Assembly (NCBI RefSeq): GCF_000471625.1 | Contig: NZ_AUSW01000022.1 | Location: 1-46,768 of the forward strand | DNA: 46,768 nucleotides | Direction: 5' to 3' | DNA from: Psychrobacter aquaticus CMS 56 | Lineage (GTDB): Bacteria; Pseudomonadota; Gammaproteobacteria; Pseudomonadales; Moraxellaceae | Shown: positions 35,071 to 44,642 of the stretch, piece by piece | Numbering within the stretch: position 1 is the first letter of the stretch | Layout: the number at the start of each line of letters is the position of its first letter | Notes under the pieces: generated by a model | Databases searched by the model: none | Told to the model about the DNA's origin: nothing | The model's input: only the letters and a program-made list of their open reading frames with translations | Made by a program: the position numbers and the translations under genes

Positions 35071-35616
35071 ATGCCGCAATACAATACCAGTTCAACCGCC
35101 AAAAAAGCCCCTTTAAAGAATGAACTCTACATGTCGATACTCATGACGCCCGATATGGCAAATTTCATCGGCAATGTACATGGTGGTGATTTGCTGAAGA
35201 TGTTGGATCAGGTCGCTTATGCATGCGCCAGTCGCTATAGTGGTAACTATGTAGTGACACTGTCTGTGGATCAAGTGATGTTCCGTGAGCCTATCTATGT
35301 TGGTGAATTGGTTACTTTTGCAGCAAGTGTCAATTATGTGGGAAACACCTCAATGGAGATAGGCATTCGCGTCGAAGCTGAAGACGTTCGTGCCCGTACG
35401 GTGCGTCATACCAACAGTTGCTATTTTACGATGGTGGCTATTGATGACAATGGTAAGCCAACGCCTGTACCGCATCTCAATATCAAAAACAAAATGCAGC
35501 AGTGCCGTGCTGATGCGGCGCTAGAGCGTAAGAACTTGCGTATGGAAAGCTCGCATCGTCCAAGCTGTGATATAGAAGAGATGGATGGAGAGCTGCCTAG
35601 TAATGGTGAAGAATAG
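35071..35616 (+). CDS. Acyl-CoA thioesterase (YciA/hotdog type)
   Basis: This 181-residue protein has a single hotdog domain: LMTPDMANFIGNVHGGDLLKMLDQVAYACASRYSG carries the catalytic HGGDLL helix, and SVDQVMFREPIYVGELVTF the following strands. It hydrolyses acyl-CoA to free acid and CoA; the preferred chain length cannot be read from sequence. The charged C-terminal tail (about 155-181) is beyond the domain. AAGGAACG precedes the ATG. It is 137 bases after DUF2177 and may be transcribed separately. From 35617 to 35840 I see no gene. Confidence 0.9.
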   Translation: MPQYNTSSTAKKAPLKNELYMSILMTPDMANFIGNVHGGDLLKMLDQVAYACASRYSGNYVVTLSVDQVMFREPIYVGELVTFAASVNYVGNTSMEIGIRVEAEDVRARTVRHTNSCYFTMVAIDDNGKPTPVPHLNIKNKMQQCRADAALERKNLRMESSHRPSCDIEEMDGELPSNGEE

Positions 35617-35840
35617 TCTGAGTAAAAAAGTAATATTAAACCCAAAAGTATGAGTAGTGGGGTTAAACTTAGGGCAATTTTGACGCTATCAATACCCAAT
35701 GCAGAGATGCTGGTTTTGCCTGATCACTAAACAATATCACTAAACAATGAAACTAAGGTTAGAGGTTTAGAAATATTTAGCCTAAGCATAATCTTTATAA
35801 ATCCGATTAATAACATACGTTTGGCTATTTTTATATAATA

Positions 35841-35873
35841 AAAAAAGGCTACCTATATATAGGTAGCCTTTTT
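35841..35873. terminator. Bidirectional terminator between the thioesterase and dps
   Basis: A perfect inverted repeat, AAGGCTACCTATA and its complement, is flanked by an A run on the left and a T run on the right. It can end both the rightward thioesterase transcript and the leftward dps transcript. Confidence 0.85.
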
Positions 35874-35927
35874 ATTATACGTGATGTTTATAATTTGAAG
35901 ATTTTAATATACTAAATCATAAGCGTA

Positions 35928-36410
35928 TTATTTCTTTGGTGCATTGGCACCGATGAACCATGCATCTTTATCAATGATACGGCTGGCTTCTGTCAACAAA
36001 TCAGCGGTATCTTCATCACCCGCGTCACCCGCAGTATCAATCGCTTCGCGTAGCGTTTCAGCGACTTTTTTATAGCGATCAGTGATCTCACGGACGTGTT
36101 GATCGACCTCAGTGATATCAGTTGGATAATCATCCAAAATAGAGTCTTTTGCTACACGGCTTGCTAGCCCGTTTGGTTGACCACCCAAAATCACAATACG
36201 CTCAGCGATGGTGTCTGATATTTCACGAATACGGTCTGCTGTATCATCTAATAACTGATGTACACCAATAAAGCCTTTACCTTGTAAGTTCCAATGGCAC
36301 TGCTTACCGTCTAGTGTCAAATCAATGACATTTGCCAAATTTGCGTTTAACAGTTCGATCATTTTTTTGGCAGTGTCGTCTGATATTCCACTTGCGTAAC
36401 GTTCTCTCAT
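35928..36410 (-). CDS. dps: Dps-family DNA protection protein / ferritin-like
   Basis: This 160-residue protein has the Dps dodecamer ferroxidase ligands in place: KQCHWNLQGKGFIGVHQLLDDTADRIREISDTIAERI supplies the histidine and acidic residues of the inter-subunit iron site, and GGQPNGLASRVAK follows. Dps stores iron using hydrogen peroxide and shields DNA during stress. The ribosome site GGAGTAG is well placed. It is a single-gene transcript ending at the terminator at 35841. Confidence 0.92.
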   Translation of the reverse strand: MRERYASGISDDTAKKMIELLNANLANVIDLTLDGKQCHWNLQGKGFIGVHQLLDDTADRIREISDTIAERIVILGGQPNGLASRVAKDSILDDYPTDITEVDQHVREITDRYKKVAETLREAIDTAGDAGDEDTADLLTEASRIIDKDAWFIGANAPKK

Positions 36411-36841
36411 ATTCTACTCCGTTATTTTGTTTTTACTGAATGTGGTTTTTTTAATAACTATTCTGTTGCTGCATTTTTTCATATGCATTGTTATTAATAT
36501 TTTGCTTTATAACTGCTTATTAAATTACAGCTTGTTAATTCAGTATCGATAATAGCAGCTTAAACGGAGGATGGAACCCTCAAGCGTTATGCTTTAGTAG
36601 GTGGTCGTGTAATGAGTTTGTTAATCATGAAAAGCTTTGTAAATTTAACGGATACTGTGTGCGTTTTTTATAACTACTTTATATTTATTCACCAATTATG
36701 TGTTGGTAAATAAATGGTTTATACCTTTAGATTTAAAATTGCACTGTCGACTATAATCATAAGACAGAACCAGCAATCATCCTTTAAAATTACGAATTTG
36801 AACCCCATACTGTAATAAACCTCAATAAGAAGAAAGCCATT
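36411..36841. other. Intergenic region between dps and uvrB
   Basis: This very AT-rich 431-base gap must carry the dps promoter (leftward) and the uvrB promoter (rightward). A TATAAT at 36752-36757 is the best -10 candidate for uvrB, but there is no matching -35 at 16-18 bases. I see no LexA-type palindrome and no small gene. Confidence 0.4.
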
Positions 36842-38953
36842 ATGCGAATGCCTGAACCACGTTCATCGCGTCAGTTAAATCAATTGGCCACCCAGCTCCA
36901 AGGCGAAGCTGAAATTAGTGGTGTGAATGCGTCAGGGACGCAAATTTCGAGTCGTGCCTTTGAGATGGTGACAGACTTTGAGCCAGCAGGCGATCAGCCG
37001 CAAGCAATTAAAAAGCTTGTAAACGGTATCAATTCTGGGATGGACGAACAGCTGTTACTGGGCGTCACTGGTTCTGGTAAGACTTATACCATGGCTAAAG
37101 TTATCTCCGAGACTCAGCGTCCAACGATTATCATGGCGCACAACAAGACGCTTGCTGCCCAGCTATATGGCGAGTTCAAATCATTTTTCCCTAATAATGC
37201 AGTTGAGTATTTCGTTAGCTATTATGACTACTATCAGCCGGAAGCTTATGTGGCTGCCAGCGATACTTTTATTGAAAAAGACAGTGCCATCAATGACCAT
37301 ATCGATCAGATGCGTTTGTCAGCGACGCGTGCGCTGTTAGAGCGTCGTGATGCGATTATCGTGGCTTCGGTATCCTGCATTTATGGTTTGGGTGATCCAG
37401 AAAGCTATCTAAAAATGCTGCTACATATCGTTGTCGGCGATAAGATCGATCGTACTGCGACGATTAAGCGTTTGGTTGAAATGCAATACACACGTAACGA
37501 GCTGGATTTTGGCCGTGGTACTTACCGTTTGCGGGGTGAGCTGCTCGATATCTATCCTGCTGAGTCTGAACAACTGGCAGTACGTGTGCATCTGTTTGAC
37601 AATGAAGTGGAGAAGATCACTTGGTTTGACCCTTTAACGGGCAAAACGGTGCGCAACGTACCGCGTATTACCATTTATCCAAAATCGCATTATGTGACAC
37701 CGCGCAACAAACTAGAAGCTGCCAGCCATACCATTCGCGCTGAGTTAGAGCCACGTTTAGAGTATTTTCGCGACAATAACAAGCTGGTTGAAGCACAGCG
37801 TCTTAAAGAGCGTACGCAGTATGATCTAGAGATGATTCAGCAGCTTGGCTACTGTAATGGTATCGAAAACTACTCACAGCATCTTTCTGGTCGTCCGTCA
37901 GGGGAGGCTCCACCGACCTTGTTTGATTATATTCCAGAAGACGCGCTGCTGTTTATTGATGAGTCGCATGTAACCGTTTCGCAGATTGGAGCGATGTATA
38001 AAGGCGATAGATCCCGTAAAGAAAACTTGGTCAATTATGGTTTCCGTTTGCCAAGTGCAATGAACAATCGCCCGATGAAGTTTGAAGAGTGGGAGCGCAT
38101 CAAACCAAAGACGATTTATGTGAGTGCCACGCCTGCGTTGTACGAATTAGAACACAGCGAGCAAGTAGTCGAGCAAGTTGTGCGTCCAACGGGTCTGATT
38201 GATCCAGAGATTGAGATACGTCCTGTATTGACGCAAGTCGATGACGTGCTATCGGAGATTACCAAGCGCCGCGAAAAAGATGAGCGCGTATTGATTACGA
38301 CATTGACCAAACGCATGTCAGAGGATTTGACCAGTTATCTAAAAGAATACGATGTCAAAGTTGCTTATTTGCATTCAGATATCGATACGGTAGAGCGTAT
38401 GCAGATTATTCATGAGCTGCGTACTGGCGTACATGATGTTTTGGTGGGTATTAACTTATTGCGTGAGGGTCTCGATATGCCAGAGGTTTCACTGGTCGCG
38501 ATATTTGATGCAGATAAAGAAGGTTTTTTGCGTTCTGAGCGTGCGCTTATTCAGACCATTGGTCGTGCTGCCCGTCACTTAAATGGTAAGGCCATTCTTT
38601 ATGCCGATCGCATCACCAACAGTATGCAAAAAGCGATAGATGAGACCGACCGTCGCCGTGAAAAGCAGGTTGCTTTTAATATCGAGCATAACATCACGCC
38701 AAAAGGTGCGCGCCGTAGTATTACTGATAAGATTGATACAGGTGATGACCATAATGCCAATGACAATCAAGTGATTCCAATCAAAAGTAATCTGCCGGAT
38801 GTGGATATCAACATATTGCGTAGTCCTGACTTGCTGGCCAAAGAAATTAAGCGCCTCGAAAAGCAAATGCAGCAAATGTCTCGTGATTTAAAATTTGAGG
38901 AGGCAGCAAAAACGCGTGATAAAGTACTCGAACTTAAAGCGCATTTAATTTAA
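36842..38953 (+). CDS. uvrB: Excinuclease ABC subunit B
   Basis: This 703-residue protein is the damage-verifying helicase-like subunit of nucleotide excision repair. It has Walker A GVTGSGKT (74-81), the beta-hairpin region [41 protein letters not shown], the helicase motifs [11 protein letters not shown] and [30 protein letters not shown], and [12 protein letters not shown]. The C-terminal UVR motif ([21 protein letters not shown]) binds UvrC. It is about 30 residues longer than E. coli UvrB, due to an N-terminal extension (1-40) of unknown use. Confidence 0.97.
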   Translation: MRMPEPRSSRQLNQLATQLQGEAEISGVNASGTQISSRAFEMVTDFEPAGDQPQAIKKLVNGINSGMDEQLLLGVTGSGKTYTMAKVISETQRPTIIMAHNKTLAAQLYGEFKSFFPNNAVEYFVSYYDYYQPEAYVAASDTFIEKDSAINDHIDQMRLSATRALLERRDAIIVASVSCIYGLGDPESYLKMLLHIVVGDKIDRTATIKRLVEMQYTRNELDFGRGTYRLRGELLDIYPAESEQLAVRVHLFDNEVEKITWFDPLTGKTVRNVPRITIYPKSHYVTPRNKLEAASHTIRAELEPRLEYFRDNNKLVEAQRLKERTQYDLEMIQQLGYCNGIENYSQHLSGRPSGEAPPTLFDYIPEDALLFIDESHVTVSQIGAMYKGDRSRKENLVNYGFRLPSAMNNRPMKFEEWERIKPKTIYVSATPALYELEHSEQVVEQVVRPTGLIDPEIEIRPVLTQVDDVLSEITKRREKDERVLITTLTKRMSEDLTSYLKEYDVKVAYLHSDIDTVERMQIIHELRTGVHDVLVGINLLREGLDMPEVSLVAIFDADKEGFLRSERALIQTIGRAARHLNGKAILYADRITNSMQKAIDETDRRREKQVAFNIEHNITPKGARRSITDKIDTGDDHNANDNQVIPIKSNLPDVDINILRSPDLLAKEIKRLEKQMQQMSRDLKFEEAAKTRDKVLELKAHLI

Positions 38954-39139
38954 CAACTACACCTCATTTTTACTAACATCAAACGCAGTTTTACATATAC
39001 TGTCTTAAAAATTGTCAACGTATCTTGTAGAATAATTTAATAAAGCACGACCTATTAGGCATGTAGATAAATGCTGGGCGATGGTCATAAAGTCAGGCGT
39101 GCTCACTTATTTTATAAATTTTACGTTAAAGGATTGTTT

Positions 39140-39505
39140 ATGTTTGATATCAAGTCGTTTTTTAAACGAGAAGTAGAAAAAAAGCTCATGGATGTGGACG
39201 ATTATATCTTTATGCCTGAGCGGTTAGAAATGGAGCTTGATGGTGGTTCATTAAATTGTGTACTAAATAGTGATGGTCGGGTCGATATTTTTTATACTAA
39301 GCAAGGTGTGACAGAAGTGAGCTCCGCCCCACGTAAGCATCCATTTACCTCATTTGAAACCGAGCTGCATCATGGTATTTATGATGATGTAATAGATGAT
39401 TTGGTTAAAGAAGTTAGTAAAATTATCGACAGTTCATCTAAATACTTTCGTCGAAATAAAATATTGTCTTCTGCACCATCGTTACCGTCTAGACCTTTAT
39501 CATAA
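39140..39505 (+). CDS. Small conserved hypothetical protein
   Basis: The ATG at 39140 is chosen because AAAGGA lies seven bases upstream; an earlier in-frame ATG at 39071 has no ribosome site. The 121-residue protein is soluble, with an N-terminal basic helix (FKREVEKKL) and a compact alpha/beta region (LEMELDGGSLNCVLNSDGRVDIFYT). It has no domain I recognise. It lies between uvrB and a bidirectional terminator. Confidence 0.6.
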   Translation: MFDIKSFFKREVEKKLMDVDDYIFMPERLEMELDGGSLNCVLNSDGRVDIFYTKQGVTEVSSAPRKHPFTSFETELHHGIYDDVIDDLVKEVSKIIDSSSKYFRRNKILSSAPSLPSRPLS

Positions 39506-39555
39506 GTAGATTGTAGGCGGATTTATAATATTATTTACATCAAAAGCTTAGAAAT

Positions 39556-39592
39556 AAAAAAAGGGGACGCTATATATGCTGTCCCCTTTTTT
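39556..39592. terminator. Bidirectional terminator
   Basis: AAAAAAAGGGGAC and GTCCCCTTTTTT flank a 12-base loop. It can serve the hypothetical gene to the left and the leftward lipoprotein gene to the right. Confidence 0.85.
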
Positions 39593-39653
39593 GGTCTTAT
39601 ACTTTTAGCCTATCAGTGCCAAGTAAGTCATTCGATATTATGTATTTAATGGC

Positions 39654-40043
39654 TTATTTGGTAAAACTTGTATAACAGCTTTGTAAAGATTTTGCGACGA
39701 CTCTTGCGACCAGCTGTGTACGATATTGTGAATCTATAGCAGCATTTCCTAATTCAACAAAAGTCACTTGTTGCGGTGCTTGCTCACTGACACAGCCACA
39801 AACATTACTTTTTACCGCTTCTTGTTGTGTCTCCGTCATCGCCACGCTGGCAATGCGCCAAGCATTCTGTTTCTCAATTTGGCTACGGCACTGATTATCA
39901 ATCGCCGCCTTAAAGACATTCATGCCAATTTCATTTGCCGTACCGATAGCATTGCCTGTCGTGCTATTGGCATCACCTGTCGTTGTACATCCAGCTAGAG
40001 CCAAGGTCGCAAGCATGACGGTTGAAGCAAGGTATTTTTTCAT
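39654..40043 (-). CDS. Small lipoprotein of unknown function
   Basis: This 129-residue protein has a clear lipoprotein signal: MKKYLASTVMLATLALAGC with the lipobox cysteine at 19. It then has a Thr/Asn/Gly linker and a helical domain with four cysteines (C53, CGC around 82-84 and a last one near residue 123) that may form disulfides in the periplasm. No family was recognised. AAAGGA lies ahead of the ATG. Confidence 0.72.
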   Translation of the reverse strand: MKKYLASTVMLATLALAGCTTTGDANSTTGNAIGTANEIGMNVFKAAIDNQCRSQIEKQNAWRIASVAMTETQQEAVKSNVCGCVSEQAPQQVTFVELGNAAIDSQYRTQLVARVVAKSLQSCYTSFTK

Positions 40044-40213
40044 GGGTTAATCCTTTAAGTTTATTAATTACGATAGATATAAGAGTCAGTATGGCCAGTA
40101 GTGTTACTAGCCTGATTGGCTGCTGATTATTGCATATTTTTAATGGAGGCAGTCATATTTGATACTATAAAAAATGCCAGTGCTTATCAGAGATTGAGAT
40201 TTTATCAGAAACC

Positions 40214-40247
40214 AAAAAAACCAGTTAAGACATAATGTCTTAACTGG
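40214..40247 (-). terminator. Terminator of the DUF697-like gene
   Basis: On the minus strand, a 13-base perfect inverted repeat (CCAGTTAAGACAT and its complement) with a one-base loop is followed by seven T. It lies 32 bases past the stop. Confidence 0.88.
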
Positions 40248-40278
40248 CTACAGGTATACAAGATTTATTCGACCATTT

Positions 40279-40794
40279 TTAGACGTTTTTGCCATGTTGT
40301 TTTTGTTGAATGTCTTTGGCCAATTTATAGCATTCATTGATATGATCGTTCGCGATTTTCTTAAAGATAGTGTAACCCAAAGTCGCTGCCACCAATTGAC
40401 CACCCAACGGGATGAATTTTGTGACTTGTTTGGCGGCGATACGACCACCAAAACCTTGAATGGTTTTTTTAACAAGACCACGTGTTGCCATTAGCCCAGC
40501 AAAGTCGACAGTACGATCTTTAACCGCACTCCAATGTATTTCTTTTGATTGTAAGTCGATAGCAGATTTGCGATCTTCAATCAAACCAAAACGTTCACTT
40601 ATTTCAGGGACAAGCTGAGTGAGCATACCTGCATCTACTGCCACATCAAAAAATGGCACAGGAACGATAGCCACACCAGCTGATACTCTGGCACGTTTTT
40701 TTACCAACTTCTGGCATTCTTTTTTAACTTGTTCAAGGTCTAAATTTGGATCAATGGTATTTGGTAATTTTTCCGCAAGAGGTGTCGTTTTCAT
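40279..40794 (-). CDS. DUF697-like membrane-associated protein
   Basis: This 171-residue protein has the YcjF/DUF697-type core: KKRARVSAGVAIVPVPFFDVAVDAGMLTQLVPEISERFGL, with the helix pair that follows the proline-rich turn. A Gly-rich hydrophobic stretch follows (GGRIAAKQVTKFIPLGGQLVAATLGYTIFKK). Members are often coupled to GTPases, but none is adjacent. The function is unknown. AAGGAAG precedes the ATG. Upstream, 40795-41067 holds its promoter and no gene. Confidence 0.72.
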   Translation of the reverse strand: MKTTPLAEKLPNTIDPNLDLEQVKKECQKLVKKRARVSAGVAIVPVPFFDVAVDAGMLTQLVPEISERFGLIEDRKSAIDLQSKEIHWSAVKDRTVDFAGLMATRGLVKKTIQGFGGRIAAKQVTKFIPLGGQLVAATLGYTIFKKIANDHINECYKLAKDIQQKQHGKNV

Positions 40795-41067
40795 AAAACT
40801 TCCTTATAAATAATAAATGGATTAAGTTGCATAACAAGTATTTTAGATGGCTACTATTTTATGGATTTATGAGCAGCATACAATTAGTGCTTTGTAGCAA
40901 AATGCAGGAAATTACGTTCACTGTGCACCGTTTTTGTAAATATAACGTTATTTAATGGTGTACTTGGCATTTTATTTATCAAATTCAGCGAAATATATTC
41001 TAAACCGCTGTATCTAGAATATGAGGGCAAAATCACAAATAATAGACTGAGGCACTAAAAATTGTCA

Positions 41068-41096
41068 TTGTGAGCCTCCCGTAAAGTCAGTAGAAT
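41068..41096 (+). promoter_or_regulatory. Candidate recJ promoter, possibly giving a leaderless mRNA
   Basis: TTGTGA (41068-41073) and TAGAAT (41091-41096) are separated by 17 bases. Transcription would start about seven bases later, at or next to the recJ ATG at 41103. There is no Shine-Dalgarno-like sequence before that ATG. Confidence 0.4.
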
Positions 41097-41102
41097 ACGC
41101 CC

Positions 41103-42944
41103 ATGCTAAATTTAACCCCCCGTTATACAAAAACTTGCATCGACGAATTACCGACTGCGTTGCAACCCCTTGCTAATCAATCACTAACGCTTGCTCGTTT
41201 ATATGCGGCTCGCGGCATCACTGAGCCTGCTGAGCTTGATACAGGGTTGTCCGGCCTATTGCCTGCTGAGCAATTGCACGGTGTCGCAGAGGCGGTGCGT
41301 TTGCTTGATGTGGCGATTGATGAAGGTCTGCGCATTTTGATCGTTGGTGATTTTGACTGTGATGGCGCGACCAGCACAGCGTTGATGATGCGTGCGCTCA
41401 CAAAGATGGGTGCTATGGTCGATTTCTTAGTACCGGATCGCTTCAAATATGGCTACGGGCTGACGCCAGAGATTGTCGAATTGGGTATAAAGACCTATCA
41501 GCCAGAGATGATCGTGACAGTAGATAACGGTATCTCTAGTCATGAAGGCGTGGCACGAGCGCAGGCTGACGGTATTACCGTCATTATCACAGATCATCAT
41601 CTTACGACCAAAGAGACGCCACCTGCGGAAGCTGTGGTCAATCCCAATCAGCTTGATTGCCACTTTACCAGTAAAGCGCTGGTTGGAGTGGGCGTGGCGT
41701 TCTATGTGCTTGGACGCTTGGCAAAACTGCGCCGTGAGGCTGGTAAGTCTACGGTACAAGTCAGTCAGTATTTAGATTTGGTGGCGCTTGGAACGATTGC
41801 CGATGTGGGTGTGCTCGATAAAAACAATCGTATTTTGGTGCATCATGGACTGGCTGCTATCCGTCAAGGACGTTGTTGCTTAGGTATCTTAGCGCTGCTC
41901 GAGCAAGCAGGTCGCGATCCCAAGCAATTACAGGCACAGGACTTTGGTTTTGTGTTAGGCCCGCGTATTAATGCTGCTGGTCGTATGGACAATATGCGTA
42001 TCGGTATTGAGTGTTTATTGACTGAGGATTGGAGCACCGCGCAGCGTCTGGCGCAGGAACTTGAACAGCTCAATCGTACCCGTCGTCAGGTAGAAGGCGA
42101 GATGCGCGCACAAGCGGATAGCATTGTGCAGACATTGGCGGTTGATGCTAATGCTGATGTTGATGATGCTAGTGCTGGTGAAAGTAGCGATATCATTATT
42201 CAGAATCAGTCTGAGAAAATTACCGATAGCGCTCATAAACATAACGACCATAAACGCAGCATTGTTTTATATCAAGATGATTGGCATCAAGGCGTCATCG
42301 GTATCGTTGCAGGACGTTTGAAGGAAAGTCACTATTTGCCTAGCATTGTTTTTGCGCCAGCGGACACGCAGAAGACTGGCGATGACGATGCTATCAAAGG
42401 CTCAGCCCGCTCGATTGCTGGTGTACATATTCGTGATGCGATTGAGCAAGTCGCTGAGCGTTATCCTAACCTTATCAGCCACTTTGGTGGACATGCGATG
42501 GCAGCAGGTTTGACTCTCAAACGTCGTAACTTTGAGGCATTTGAGGCAGCGTTTGATAACGTCATGGCACAGATGGATGATACAGTGTTTGCCGAGAAAA
42601 AATTCACGGATGGGCCTTTGCAGGCGAGTGATTTTAGCTTATGGTTTGCTGAGCATTTGGCTGAGGCCAGTATTTGGGGTCATGGCTTCGCACCGCCGAT
42701 ATTCGATGGCGTATTTGAAGTGTTGAGCTTTAAGGTATTGAAGGACAAACATCTCAAATTGTCACTGCGCTATCCTGACGTACAGTATCCAATTGAGGCG
42801 ATTTATTTTAATTTTGATAGCAGCGCTTGGGATTACCGTGCCGAGCACGTGCATGTATTGTTTCAGTTAGACATTAACGAGTGGAATGGCAAACAAAGCT
42901 TGCAGCTCATGGTCAAGGATTTGGCGGTGGTAGAAAACAGTTGA
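41103..42944 (+). CDS. recJ: Single-stranded-DNA-specific exonuclease RecJ
   Basis: This 613-residue 5'-3' exonuclease acts in recombination and mismatch repair. The DHH catalytic motifs are intact: VGDFDCDGATST (D83, D85, D87), VTVDNG (D141), TDHHLT (D164, H165, H166) and FVLGPRINAAGRMDN. The DHHA1 part ends in SHFGGHAMAAGL, and a C-terminal OB domain follows. Homology to other RecJ starts near residue 14, which supports this ATG although it lacks a ribosome site. Compared with E. coli RecJ (577 residues), it carries a low-complexity insertion at about residues 343-383 rich in Asp, Ala, Ser and His. Confidence 0.95.
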   Translation: MLNLTPRYTKTCIDELPTALQPLANQSLTLARLYAARGITEPAELDTGLSGLLPAEQLHGVAEAVRLLDVAIDEGLRILIVGDFDCDGATSTALMMRALTKMGAMVDFLVPDRFKYGYGLTPEIVELGIKTYQPEMIVTVDNGISSHEGVARAQADGITVIITDHHLTTKETPPAEAVVNPNQLDCHFTSKALVGVGVAFYVLGRLAKLRREAGKSTVQVSQYLDLVALGTIADVGVLDKNNRILVHHGLAAIRQGRCCLGILALLEQAGRDPKQLQAQDFGFVLGPRINAAGRMDNMRIGIECLLTEDWSTAQRLAQELEQLNRTRRQVEGEMRAQADSIVQTLAVDANADVDDASAGESSDIIIQNQSEKITDSAHKHNDHKRSIVLYQDDWHQGVIGIVAGRLKESHYLPSIVFAPADTQKTGDDDAIKGSARSIAGVHIRDAIEQVAERYPNLISHFGGHAMAAGLTLKRRNFEAFEAAFDNVMAQMDDTVFAEKKFTDGPLQASDFSLWFAEHLAEASIWGHGFAPPIFDGVFEVLSFKVLKDKHLKLSLRYPDVQYPIEAIYFNFDSSAWDYRAEHVHVLFQLDINEWNGKQSLQLMVKDLAVVENS

Positions 42945-42983
42945 GATATTAAATATTTTGAATGTGAAATGCCTTCCGTACTT

Positions 42984-43655
42984 CTAATACTTCCACTCAA
43001 GTGTTGGAAATTGCCATTCATAGCGTATCGCCAGCATGCGTAAGGTAAAAATCGTACTCATGGCAGCAATATCAGCGACCCATGCTATTACGCCCAAATT
43101 GTGCAAGGCAAAGTAGAGAGTGCCGCCCGTCAATGCCGCGGTGATATAGATCTCTTGCTGTAGTACCAGCGGAATCTCATTGCAAATCATATCGCGAATG
43201 ATGCCGCCCACGATAATGGTGATAACGCCTAGCAACAGTGCCACCGGTACATTTGCGCCCATACTATCGGCAACCTTGATACCGATCAACGTAAAAGCGG
43301 ACAGTCCAATGGTATCTGACAGTTTGAGAAATTTATCAACTCGTCTTGAGTTGGGGTGAAAAAATATCTGCATGACTAGGGAAGATATGGTGATAACGGT
43401 CAAATAACTCATGTCTACCATCCAGAACAAGGGATGACGATTCAAGATGACATCGCGGACCGTACCACCACCGATTGCAGTCACGATAGATACCAGCAAG
43501 CAGCCGAACACATCGAAGTTTTTGTGTTTGGCCAGTATGGTGCCTGAAACACTACAAGCGACAATACCGATCATATCAAATAAATATATCAAAGAGCGCG
43601 GGTCAAACGTGGTGATCAGTGCGGCAGTGTCCAATGCAATAGCCAACATGAGCAA
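42984..43655 (-). CDS. TRIC/UPF0126-family membrane protein 1
   Basis: This 223-residue protein has seven membrane helices arranged as two UPF0126 repeats. Each has the glycine-rich kinked helix with a conserved arginine-aspartate: AIGGGTVRDVILNRHPLFW and VGGIIRDMICNEIPLVLQQEIY. Prokaryotic TRIC channels conduct monovalent cations, and some relatives have been linked to glycine uptake; the substrate here is not known. It is transcribed leftward and is paralogous to the gene at 43906. Confidence 0.9.
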   Translation of the reverse strand: MLMLAIALDTAALITTFDPRSLIYLFDMIGIVACSVSGTILAKHKNFDVFGCLLVSIVTAIGGGTVRDVILNRHPLFWMVDMSYLTVITISSLVMQIFFHPNSRRVDKFLKLSDTIGLSAFTLIGIKVADSMGANVPVALLLGVITIIVGGIIRDMICNEIPLVLQQEIYITAALTGGTLYFALHNLGVIAWVADIAAMSTIFTLRMLAIRYEWQFPTLEWKY

Positions 43656-43686
43656 TTCTCACTAATTATGAATAATTATCAAGCGA

Positions 43687-43820
43687 TATAGTCAGTGAAA
43701 AATAATATCGATACAACACGTACTGCTGGTGCAAATTTTGCTTGCTGTGCCTTCGCAGACAGAGCCTGCAAAAAATTTACACCAGCAATACTGTAGCGAC
43801 TTTAAAGTATTTCAACTATA
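43687..43820 (-). repeat. Dispersed hairpin-forming intergenic repeat, copy 2
   Basis: This is the inverse-orientation copy of the element at 27145-27283. Its complement reads ATAGTTGAAATACTTTAAA at the start, GCTGGTGTAAATTTTTTGCA within, and ends TTTTTCACTGACTATA. The two copies differ by scattered substitutions and a few small gaps. It lies between the two TRIC genes. The rest of the 43656-43905 gap contains nothing recognisable. Confidence 0.8.
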
Positions 43821-43905
43821 TCAAATCTGCCAAGTTGAAACGAACGCCGCAATATTAGTCGATGCACATTAAGCAAATTATACTAATTATACTAATTAAA
43901 TTATA

Positions 43906-44541
43906 TTAAGCAACGAGGCGAATAGAGGGCAAGTGCCAGTCAAATTTCAGCGCTAGCATACGTATAGCAAATATAACAAACAACATAATGAACTCATTAA
44001 TACCAGCGTTGATACCGAGGTACTGCAAGAATAAATATGTGACAGACCCTGCAATACTGGCCGTGATATAAATCTCACGCTGGAGTACCAATGGTATTTC
44101 ATTACAAATAATATCACGCAGCAAACCACCAATAATAGCCGTCCAAACGCCCATCATGACAGCGATGACAGGGGACATGTCCTGTGTCAACGCTACCTTA
44201 AAACCAATCACACTAAAAGCCGCTAGCCCAATGGCATCAAAGAGTTTAAGCGCATTATCAATCTTATGATATAGGTGAAAAAACATTTGTAGAATAAGAG
44301 AGGTCACTGTGATGACGATCACATAATTAAGGTCAGTCATCCAAAATAGTGGATGACGATCCAGCGCCATGTCACGTAGTGTACCGCCACCGATGGCGTT
44401 GACCATGGATACCAAAATACAGCCAGAAATATCCAAGCCTTTGTGTTGTGCCAGCAGTGTGCCTGCTATCGCGCAAGCAATCACCCCAATCATATCCAAC
44501 AAATATAATAAAATATCAGGAAAAATTAAATCATTAACCAT
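43906..44541 (-). CDS. TRIC/UPF0126-family membrane protein 2
   Basis: This 211-residue paralogue of the preceding TRIC protein has the same two repeats (AIGGGTLRDMALDRHPLFW, IGGLLRDIICNEIPLVLQREIY) and nearly the same ending (RMLALKFDWHLPSIR against RMLAIRYEWQFPTLE). Sequence differences are spread over the whole length, so the duplication is not recent. It is likely to be a cation channel or small-molecule carrier with a different ligand or expression from its neighbour. Confidence 0.9.
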   Translation of the reverse strand: MVNDLIFPDILLYLLDMIGVIACAIAGTLLAQHKGLDISGCILVSMVNAIGGGTLRDMALDRHPLFWMTDLNYVIVITVTSLILQMFFHLYHKIDNALKLFDAIGLAAFSVIGFKVALTQDMSPVIAVMMGVWTAIIGGLLRDIICNEIPLVLQREIYITASIAGSVTYLFLQYLGINAGINEFIMLFVIFAIRMLALKFDWHLPSIRLVA

Positions 44542-44642
44542 GCTTGTATTACCAAGTAGTGACCATAAAAATAGCGCGATTATGTGGGTTTTAAATTGAA
44601 TGTAGACCAGTTAAAAGAGACGCTGCTCAACGTGAGGCAGCG

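Noticed and set aside
36739..36757. TTGCAC and TATAAT as the uvrB promoter
   Set aside because: The spacing of seven bases is far too short; only the TATAAT remains as a candidate -10.
41062..41096. TTGTCA with TAGAAT as the recJ promoter
   Set aside because: The spacer would be 23 bases; the overlapping TTGTGA gives 17 and was preferred.
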